DNA from: Rhodomicrobium vannielii ATCC 17100
GTDB taxonomy: Bacteria > Pseudomonadota > Alphaproteobacteria > Rhizobiales > Rhodomicrobiaceae
Direction of reading: 5' to 3'
Length of the DNA stretch: 64,000 nt
Assembly (NCBI RefSeq): GCF_000166055.1
Contig: NC_014664.1
Location: forward strand, 3,069,501-3,133,500
Shown here: positions 1-6,429 of the stretch, piece after piece
How positions within the stretch are numbered: the stretch's first letter is position 1
Layout of the letters: every line of letters starts with the position of its first letter
Notes under the pieces: generated by a model
Seen by the model: only the letters and a program-made list of their open reading frames with translations
Database searches by the model: none
What the model was told of the DNA's origin: nothing
Translations under genes and position numbers: made by a program

Positions 1-80
1 AGATCGGGCGGGATTTTCTTCGACCGGACGTCATCGACGAAGAAATCGCGCAACCAATCGTCCCGGAAGCTTACAATCAC
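1..80 (-). CDS. higB: HigB/RelE-family toxin, N-terminal part only
   Basis: Only the first 26 codons are in the window. They start at a GTG on the minus strand and run off the left edge. The translated start, V-I-V-S-F-R-D-D-W-L-R-D-F-F followed by a V-R-S-K-K-I-P-P segment, matches the usual N terminus of HigB-type mRNA interferases of toxin-antitoxin pairs, as I recall the family. An AGGAG Shine-Dalgarno lies 7 nt before the GTG and supports this start. It lies 63 bp downstream of the avd gene on the same strand, where a DGR would often carry its template repeat and reverse transcriptase. The antitoxin (higA) would be expected just outside the window. Identity is fairly secure but rests on 26 residues. 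Confidence 0.6.
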   Translation of the reverse strand, partial: MIVSFRDDWLRDFFVDDVRSKKIPPD

Positions 81-143
81 GCGCCCGCTCCTGCGTGAGG
101 CAATGTACCACCCAACGGGTCACGGAGCAACCTCAAATTCACG

Positions 144-509
144 TCAGGCTGCCTGGCGAGGGGCTGCGCCGGCTTTTGCCCAGCCGCCGACCAGCCGGCC
201 GATTTCATCGATAGCGCGAACCGCGTGCTCATAGCGCCCAAGATCGAGATAGCGCAGCTCGCATGCCATGCGAATGAAGATGCGCAACTTTTCAAGGCCA
301 AGGTTGGCGCGGTCGAGATGGGCGCGGCGGTCGCGCGTGTAGGTGGCCTCGATTAAAGCCTCAAGCACATCGAGCGCCGTACCCTGAATACGGTCGCCGA
401 GCAGAAACTTTTGCGCACGCGGAAATTTCTCTACAGTAGGAACCAGCCAGAGCAGGAACTTTTGATGGGCTTCAAGAGCCGGGCCTGTGCGTCGCGCGTT
501 CTCTTTCAT
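144..509 (-). CDS. avd: DGR accessory variability determinant Avd (four-helix bundle protein)
   Basis: This 121-residue protein is the size of Avd, which forms a barrel-shaped pentamer binding the DGR reverse transcriptase and template RNA during mutagenic retrohoming. Diagnostic features are a helical N-terminal segment ending WLVPTVEKFPRAQKF, then the central ATYTRDRRAHLDRANLGLEK stretch and the C-terminal ELRYLDLGRYEHAVRAIDEI segment. All three closely resemble Avd of proteobacterial DGRs from memory. I start at the ATG giving M-K-E-N-A-R-R, because the longer frame runs back into the hairpin and the variable-region tail of the upstream gene. It lies 108 bp downstream of the TIR-STAND-FGE gene on the same strand, which is a standard DGR order (target, avd). 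Confidence 0.85.
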   Translation of the reverse strand: MKENARRTGPALEAHQKFLLWLVPTVEKFPRAQKFLLGDRIQGTALDVLEALIEATYTRDRRAHLDRANLGLEKLRIFIRMACELRYLDLGRYEHAVRAIDEIGRLVGGWAKAGAAPRQAA

Positions 510-538
510 GCCCGAAGAATGCCTCGATTCCGTAGCGA

Positions 539-560
539 CCAGGGAGCTAAAGCTCCCTGG
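539..560 (-). other. Hairpin/cruciform downstream of the DGR variable region
   Basis: A perfect inverted repeat with a 9-bp stem (CCAGGGAGC paired with GCTCCCTGG) and a 4-nt loop lies 57 bp past the stop codon of the variable gene and 29 bp before avd. In studied DGRs a similar short hairpin just past the IMH (initiation of mutagenic homing) at the 3' end of the variable region is needed for efficient retargeting. The position fits that role. There is no T-run after the stem, which argues against a simple terminator. Confidence 0.6.
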
Positions 561-617
561 ACCCACAGCTTTCGCTCGGCGTGTGTGGAAAAAGAAGAGC
601 CACAAGACGTAAAGGGG

Positions 618-3600
618 CTAAGTGGAAGGAGGTAAAAGCGTTCTGGCAAGCCGAAACCCGAGGCTGGTGTACCGGATGCCGGTTGCGTTCCGGAGGCGGT
701 AGGCCGCGCGGAGGTTCTGTGGATTGCTGCTCCAGGAGCCGCCGCGAAGAACGCGAAGAGAACATCCTTCGGTTGTATACGCTTTGCCGTCGGTTGGCGC
801 GCTTTCATAGGACCCTTCATAGCAATCCTCGGTCCAGGAAAACACGTTGCCATGCATATCGAAAAGGCCCAAAGCGTTCGCTTTGTAAGACCCCACCTTT
901 GCCGTCGTTCCGTTGCCGTCATCGCAAATGTCGCTGGTTTGAATAGTGGCGTTCTGCCGCCGCGCCAACTCTCTAAGCGATAGATCGGCGAAATTGCCGT
1001 ACTCACAAAGCTGCTTCGGATCGTCGCCAAAGCTGAAAGCCGTCTGCGATCCCGCACGAGCCGCGTATTCAAACTCGGCCTCCGAGAGCAGCCGGTACTC
1101 CTTTCCGGTCATGAGCGTAAGCCACGCCGCATATTGCTTGGCGTAATGCCAAGGGACGTTGATGACAGGCTCGCGCCCTTTGCCATATGTGGCGGCAACG
1201 TCGGCGGGGCAGCCGCCGAGCGCCACGCATTCGTCCCATTCCGCCCAGGTGACAGCATACTTGCCGATGGCGAAGCGACCGATCTTGACGCGATGCCTCG
1301 GACCTTCATCGTCGCCACGGCCCTCTTCGGCTTTGGGGATAGGCCCCGCTTCGGGCTTGCCGTCGAGCCCGATGACGGGCGTCTTGCCGTCCGGCGAGCC
1401 CATGACAAACGTCCCCGCCGGTAGCGCAACCATCTCGGGGCAGCGCCCGTGCACACACTCCTGAAAGCTCTCAAGCGGTTTCAATTCGCGTTCTTTGTCC
1501 TCGCTCAGCACGCGCGGCATAAAGTTTTTCGCCAGGTAAGGCCGCGCGGTTCCGTACCAGTGGACCTGCTCGCCAATCCATTCCTTTTTGATAATACCGG
1601 CAAGGCCAATAATGGTGGCGGCCATGAGCACGGTCACCGCCACCTGCATGCGCTTACGAAAGCGCACGCTCGCACGGTCCTTTTCCGCCGCCGCAAGCTC
1701 CGCAGCCCTGCACGCGGCGAGATAGTCGTGATCGGCCGGCTCCAAGTTCGCAGCAAGGTCCGGCCGCTCCTGCAACCCATCAGCAGCTTTCAGACGCTCG
1801 CCCGAATGAGAAAGCCAGGTCGCGGCCTTGGCGTTCGCCGCCCAATCGCGGCTTGCGCGCTTGATGCCGTCGAGCACCGTCAAGAAGCCCGCGTCGTCCG
1901 CAAGCCAGCCCTGCAAAAGTCCCCATTGGCGCAACAGCGCCTCGTGCGCCGGCTCGATGGTCGTCTCGCCGGTCTCCTTTGAAACATCGGTCGAAAGCAA
2001 GCGCTGTTCGACAAGCAAGTCGATCAACGGTCTCGAATCTGCCGGGATTTCCGAAAGCCGCGCCACCCGGCGCCTGGGCGCGCCAGTGTCGGGATCGATG
2101 CCCGCAAGCCAGGGGATCAGCCCCCGGTGCAAAAGGGTGAGCCGCGCTTGGGCTTCGCGCGGGATGCGCACATCGACATCCGCTGCTTTGAAGGCGCACG
2201 CCACCGCCGCCTCGATCGAGCCTTTGATGCGGCCAAGCTTTTCATATTGGCCGAGCTTCAAATGCCCGGCCGCGTGGTACTCCTCGTAAAGCCGCTCCAG
2301 GGTGAAGGCGAGCAGCGGCAGCGCATCTTTCGCGCCGCCCTCCTCGATATCGGCCAAGATCGCTTCGACGAGATTGTCGTCGATCTTCAATGCCCGGCCC
2401 GTCCCCTCAAGCCGCCGGATCGGGCCGCGGATCACCTCGGCATATGCTCCCTTGGGCATGGGCGGCAGGCTCATGGTTTCTTGATGCAAGCCCTCCAGCT
2501 CCTGGGCCGACTGCAAGCGCTCGTAATTGTCCGAACGTATGGTGAAGACGGCGATCGTTTCGGGATCGTCGCTCAACAAAAGCTCGCGCAAGAGATTGAG
2601 AAACGGGCGCGCCTCCGCTTCGGCTTCAGCCAGGAACAGCTCTTCCCCCTGGTCGATGGAGATGACCACGGCGGGCAAGCACCGAGCTCGATCGGTGTCG
2701 TCGATCTGCGCCTTTTGCGCGGCAAGGGCCTTCAACTTCGTCTTCAAGGGCGCCGCGCCGCCGTTTATGGCTTCGCGAAGATCGCCGCGCGGAATTTTCA
2801 GGTGCGCCGCTTCAAATGCGCGGGCCAGAGCGTCGAGCAGCCCCGTTTCGCCCCAAAGCGCCGCCCGCTCCGGGCGGATCGCCGGCAAGGGAAGGAACGC
2901 AGCGTCGTCCCGGCCAAGGCGCGGCAATAGACCCGCGCGCATGAACGAAGACTTGCCCGCGCCCGATGCGCCTAAGATCACAAAGAGGCGAGGCGGAGCC
3001 GCATTCTTGATCCCGCGCAATCGATCGATGGCTTCGACAACTGGCCCCTCGCGGCCAAAGAAAATGCCTGCGTCTTCGGCTTCAAGCGGCCGAAGGCCCC
3101 GATACGGCGCGCGTTTGGGATCTTCGTCCGGCGGCCAGGCAAAAAAGCTGGCGCCAAGTCCTGCTTTTTGCAGCCCGCTCTTGAGGCGCGACAACCCTTC
3201 CTGCGAATAGGTGACATGCACCTCTTCGCCTATAACCGGCAAAGTAACGCGAAACTGCCGGTGATCGCGGCCTGCGGCAAGATTGACGAGTTGCCATGTG
3301 CTCGTCACATCCGGGGGCAGATCGGCAATGGACAGCCCCTCTTCGATGACAAGCCCAAACAGCCGTTTGTTGAGACGGCGCGCGAGGTTCATCTCGTTCA
3401 AGCACCAGCGCGACGACAGCCACGCCTGGCTGATAAGGAACAGCACCGCCTCGCAACGGCGCGCCGCTTCATTGAGCGCCCGCTCCCAGCGCTCGCCCGC
3501 GGCGATCCCGCGCTCTGGATCGAGATCGAGAAATAGATCGCTCCAGCCCTCGGCAACAAGGAAATCGCGAAGCGCGATCGCCTGGGCATTATCACGGCTT

Positions 3601-3626
3601 GAATGGCTTATAAAAACCTTTGACAC
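618..3626 (-). CDS. TIR / nSTAND NTPase / FGE-like protein, DGR target
   Basis: A 1002-residue protein starting at GTG. Residues 1-~150 are a TIR domain (KVFISHSS at the start; SSRWCLNE with the presumed NADase Glu at E78). Residues ~170-600 are a STAND-type P-loop NTPase of the nSTAND1 style, with PYRGLRPLEAED entry, Walker A GASGAGKSS near 219 and Walker B VVISIDQGEELF. One hydrophobic helix lies near 659-678. Residues ~728-1002 are a formylglycine-generating-enzyme fold (PAGTFVMGSPDG; LLSEAEFEYAARAG; DMHGNVFSWTED) used here as a C-type-lectin-like ligand module. It ends in the variable region. Inference: binding through the diversified FGE module triggers NTPase-driven oligomerisation and TIR NAD cleavage. 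The hydrophobic helix suggests either a membrane anchor, which would split TIR/NTPase from FGE, or a buried helix. It is followed by avd. Confidence 0.88.
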   Translation of the reverse strand: MSKVFISHSSRDNAQAIALRDFLVAEGWSDLFLDLDPERGIAAGERWERALNEAARRCEAVLFLISQAWLSSRWCLNEMNLARRLNKRLFGLVIEEGLSIADLPPDVTSTWQLVNLAAGRDHRQFRVTLPVIGEEVHVTYSQEGLSRLKSGLQKAGLGASFFAWPPDEDPKRAPYRGLRPLEAEDAGIFFGREGPVVEAIDRLRGIKNAAPPRLFVILGASGAGKSSFMRAGLLPRLGRDDAAFLPLPAIRPERAALWGETGLLDALARAFEAAHLKIPRGDLREAINGGAAPLKTKLKALAAQKAQIDDTDRARCLPAVVISIDQGEELFLAEAEAEARPFLNLLRELLLSDDPETIAVFTIRSDNYERLQSAQELEGLHQETMSLPPMPKGAYAEVIRGPIRRLEGTGRALKIDDNLVEAILADIEEGGAKDALPLLAFTLERLYEEYHAAGHLKLGQYEKLGRIKGSIEAAVACAFKAADVDVRIPREAQARLTLLHRGLIPWLAGIDPDTGAPRRRVARLSEIPADSRPLIDLLVEQRLLSTDVSKETGETTIEPAHEALLRQWGLLQGWLADDAGFLTVLDGIKRASRDWAANAKAATWLSHSGERLKAADGLQERPDLAANLEPADHDYLAACRAAELAAAEKDRASVRFRKRMQVAVTVLMAATIIGLAGIIKKEWIGEQVHWYGTARPYLAKNFMPRVLSEDKERELKPLESFQECVHGRCPEMVALPAGTFVMGSPDGKTPVIGLDGKPEAGPIPKAEEGRGDDEGPRHRVKIGRFAIGKYAVTWAEWDECVALGGCPADVAATYGKGREPVINVPWHYAKQYAAWLTLMTGKEYRLLSEAEFEYAARAGSQTAFSFGDDPKQLCEYGNFADLSLRELARRQNATIQTSDICDDGNGTTAKVGSYKANALGLFDMHGNVFSWTEDCYEGSYESAPTDGKAYTTEGCSLRVLRGGSWSSNPQNLRAAYRLRNATGIRYTSLGFRLARTLLPPST
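642..734 (-). repeat. DGR variable region (VR) at the 3' end of the TIR-STAND-FGE gene
   Basis: This stretch encodes residues W965-R995, beginning with the W of RGGSW and ending in GFRLAR, the hallmark C-type-lectin-fold segment that DGRs rewrite. Codons 966, 967, 976, 978, 984, 986 and 988 are AGC, AGC, TAC, CTC, ATC, TAC and AGC. All end in C and could come from AAC template codons by adenine-directed change at positions 1 and 2. Asn codons remain at 968, 971 and 980. The template repeat is not in the window, so the boundaries are approximate. Confidence 0.75.
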
Positions 3627-3869
3627 GGCATTTACCCAAACAATGAATTCTGCCGAACGTTACTTTATTCCGTGGGCTGAGTCAGCCGACAGCGCATCGG
3701 CTGTACTGAGCGCGCCTCGCCGGCCGCCGGAATGACGCCAATCTGCAACACGAGGTAATCTGCGCGTCTCGACGGCGTTGAGATAAACGTCCGGGCCATG
3801 GGCAATTCCCGATTGGAAGCCCGAAGCAGGCATCCGCGTCCAATTGATTTACAATTCGCCACGAGTTCC

Positions 3870-3969
3870 GGTTAGGGTCATCCTCGTCGGTTCCATCATC
3901 GTGAAAGGCGGAAGTGGTCTGTAAGCGGAACGAAGGCCGCCGTCGAGATGGGCCACAAGCTGCCATCCC
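3870..3969. repeat. ~100-bp repeat, copy 1 (upstream of TIR-STAND gene)
   Basis: This 100-bp segment is about 87% identical, with one gap, to 9479-9577 in the same orientation. Shared blocks include GGTTAGGGTCA, GTCTGTAAGCGG and CCGTCGAGATGGGCCAC. It lies ~245 bp upstream of the GTG of the TIR-STAND gene, just as copy 2 lies ~280 bp upstream of the CHAT gene. The rest of 3627-4020 contains no convincing gene. Confidence 0.85.
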
Positions 3970-4020
3970 AAGTCTGCGAGTTTCGATTGATGGCGGAAAA
4001 CGGATCTGCAAGTGGCGGGG

Positions 4021-4413
4021 CTACCTGCTTTCGCCGTCTTCTTTTGCGCTCAGGATCGCATCGACCAATTCCTTCGCCTTGATCGTTGCAAGGTCCAAAG
4101 TCTTGACGCTGCCAATGCGAATGACGCCGCTCGCGGTGCCGAGCCGTTGCCGTATCGCCGTCAGCATAGCGTTCGTGCGCTCGATGAGTTTCAGCCGCTG
4201 GTTCAGCTCGATCGACGACAGGATCGCGCCGGGAATGGAGAGGATAGCCGCAACCCAGTTGGGATCGATGTGCTCGAAAAACTTCTCGTTCTCATCTGGC
4301 CCGACAACCTTGATGTGCGCCTCTACCCCGAACTCTTCCTTGAAAAAATCCGCCGCCACAGCGGCTGCTTTTTCTGCGTTCGGTCCTTCGGCTGCGATGA
4401 CGATTGCAACCAT
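4021..4413 (-). CDS. Unrecognised 130-aa protein next to the CHAT-TPR gene
   Basis: Encodes 130 residues with a strong start: AAAGGAGG lies a few bases before the ATG. The N-terminal third is an alpha/beta-looking segment (MVAIVIAAEGPNAEKAAAVA...). The centre has a tryptophan plus hydrophobic stretch (WVAAILSIPGAILSSI) that could be an amphipathic or membrane-associating helix, and the C-terminal part is helical (KTLDLATIKAKELVDAIL). I recognise no family. It lies 109 bp downstream of the CHAT-TPR gene on the same strand and ~390 bp upstream of the TIR-STAND gene, so it may be cotranscribed with the CHAT gene as an adaptor or regulator. That role is a guess from position only. Confidence 0.7.
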   Translation of the reverse strand: MVAIVIAAEGPNAEKAAAVAADFFKEEFGVEAHIKVVGPDENEKFFEHIDPNWVAAILSIPGAILSSIELNQRLKLIERTNAMLTAIRQRLGTASGVIRIGSVKTLDLATIKAKELVDAILSAKEDGESR

Positions 4414-4522
4414 GGTCCCTCCTTTTGCTCGTCCAGCCTCGCCTGAGTTTCACTGTCCTTCTACGCGATAAGCGCATCGGCCTGCACAACCGAATCGGCA
4501 GCGCCGGCCAAGAGCTGGCGCT

Positions 4523-5692
4523 TCATTCCAGATTGAGTTTCCGGATCAACTCCCGCGCCTGCTCCGCCGCGCCCTGCTGCCCGAGCTTGCCGAACATCCC
4601 GGCAGACTGTTGCAGGACTTGTCGCGCTTCGTCCGGTTGATCATTGGCTGCCAGGATTTGGCCGACAAGTATGCCGATCACGGCAATGCCCTCGGCGCGG
4701 CCCAGTTTCGTAACAATCCCATAAGCCTCGAAAATCCGGGGTATGGCGTCGCCAGCTTTCTCTTCAGCCAGATCGAGTTGAGCCAAAGCCCATAAGGTGG
4801 CGGCAATTCCGTCGAGATCGCCCAGCGCCTGGTTGACCTCGAGGCTCTTCATCTGCAAGGCCCGCGCACCGCCTACATCGCCCTTCTGTACAAGAACATG
4901 AGCGATCTTGCCCATGGTGACGGCTCTTGAGCGCACAGCGCCGAGCCGCTCATAGACCGGCAGCTCCTCCTCGCGGCGGATGCGCAGGGCCTCGTCGAGA
5001 TCGCCGCGGGCGGAAAGGATATCGGCGATCTGGCCCATGGTGACGGCTCTTTCGCGCACATCGCCGAGCCGCTCAAAGACTGGCAACTGCTCCTCGCGGC
5101 GGATGCGCAGGGCCTCGTCGAGATCGCCGCGGGCGGAAAGGATATCGGCGATCTTGCCCATGGTGACGGCTCTTTCGCGCACATCGCCGAGCCGCTCATA
5201 GACCGGCAGCTCCTCCTCGCGGCGGATGCGCAGGGCCTCGTCGAGATCGCCGCGGGCGGAAAGGATATCGGCGATCTTGCCCATGGTGACGGCTCTTGAG
5301 CGCACATCGCCGAGCCGCTCATAGACCGGCAACTGCTCCTCGCGGCGGATGCGCAGGGCCTCGTCGAGATCGCCGCGGGCGGAAAGGATATCGGCGATCT
5401 TGCCCATGGTGACGGCTCTTTCGCGCACATCGCCGAGCCGCTCATAGACCGGCAGCTCCTCCTCGCGGCGGATGCGCAGCGCCCCGTCAAGATCGCCGCG
5501 GGCGGAAAGGATATCGGCGATCTGGCCCATGGTGACGGCTCTTGAGCGCACATCGCCGAGCCGCTCATAGACCGGCAGCTCCTCCTCGCGGCGGATGCGC
5601 AGGGCCTCGTCGAGATCGCCGCGGGCGGAAAGGATATCGGCGATCTTGCCCATGGTGACGGCTCTTGAGCGCACATCGCCCGAGCCGCTCAT
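4523..5692 (-). CDS. C-terminal TPR half of a frameshifted CHAT-ATPase-TPR protein
   Basis: A 389-residue frame that continues the TPR array of the upstream CHAT gene after a two-base frameshift. Its apparent ATG start is an artefact of the shift: the first residues M-S-G-S-G replace the expected Y-E-R-L-G. It has six near-identical 41-residue TPR units (GDVRSRAVTMG...IADILSARGDLDEAL), one degenerate unit (GAVRSRAVTMGKIAHVL), then diverged TPR-like helices to the end (LWALAQLDLAEEKAGDAI; QPDEARQVLQQSAGMFG). Removing one C from 5679-5681 and one G from 5694-5695 would rejoin it to the N-terminal part as a single protein of about 1557 residues. It has no ribosome binding site of its own and is probably not translated alone. 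Confidence 0.7.
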   Translation of the reverse strand: MSGSGDVRSRAVTMGKIADILSARGDLDEALRIRREEELPVYERLGDVRSRAVTMGQIADILSARGDLDGALRIRREEELPVYERLGDVRERAVTMGKIADILSARGDLDEALRIRREEQLPVYERLGDVRSRAVTMGKIADILSARGDLDEALRIRREEELPVYERLGDVRERAVTMGKIADILSARGDLDEALRIRREEQLPVFERLGDVRERAVTMGQIADILSARGDLDEALRIRREEELPVYERLGAVRSRAVTMGKIAHVLVQKGDVGGARALQMKSLEVNQALGDLDGIAATLWALAQLDLAEEKAGDAIPRIFEAYGIVTKLGRAEGIAVIGILVGQILAANDQPDEARQVLQQSAGMFGKLGQQGAAEQARELIRKLNLE

Positions 5693-6429
5693 AGGACCGG
5701 CAGCTGCTCCTCGCGGCGGATGCGCAGGGCCTCGTCGAGATCGCCGCGGGCGGAAAGGATATCGGCGATCTGCCCCATGGTGACGGCTCTTGAGCGCACA
5801 TCGCCGAGCCGCTCATAGACCGGCAGCTCCTCCTCGCGGCGGATGCGCAGCGCCCCGTCAAGATCGCCGCGGGCGGAAAGGATATCGGCGATCTGGCCCA
5901 TGGTGACGGCTCTTGAGCGCACATCGCCGAGCCGCTCATAGACCGGCAGCTCCTCCTCGCGGCGGATGCGCAGGGCCTCGTCGAGATCGCCGCGGGCGGA
6001 AAGGATATCGGCGATCTGGCCCATGGTGACGGCTCTTGAGCGCACATCGCCGAGCCGCTCATAGACCGGCAGCTCCTCCTCGCGGCGGATGCGCAGGGCC
6101 TCGTCGAGATCGCCGCGGGCGGAAAGGATATCGGCGATCTGGCCCATGGTGACGGCTCTTTCGCGCACATCGCCGAGCCGCTCATAGACCGGCAGCTCCT
6201 CCTCGCGGCGGATGCGCAGGGCCTCGTCGAGATCGCCGCGGGCGGAAAGGATATCGGCGATCTTGCCCATGGTGACGGCTCTTGAGCGCACATCGCCGAG
6301 CCGCTCATAGACCGGCAGCTCCTCCTCGCGGCGGATGCGCAGGGCCTCGTCGAGATCGCCGCGGGCGGAAAGGATATCGGCGATCTGGCCCATGGTGACG
6401 GCTCTTGAGCGCACATCGCCGAGCCGCTC
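4952..6429 (-). repeat. Twelve tandem 123-bp repeats encoding TPRs
   Basis: Twelve direct repeats of 123 bp (41 codons) lie end to end, 1476 bp plus two extra bases. The units are almost identical at the DNA level. They differ mainly at a Ser/Glu codon (RSRAVTMG or RERAVTMG), a Gln/Lys codon after MG, and Glu/Gly in LDEAL or LDGAL. Silent positions are conserved as well as coding ones, pointing to recent amplification or gene conversion. Unit 7 carries two single-base homopolymer gains (5679-5681 CCC, 5694-5695 GG). Confidence 0.95.

Noticed and set aside
4952-6429. CRISPR or other non-coding repeat array
   Set aside because: The 123-bp units are in frame and encode TPR helices, with no spacers.
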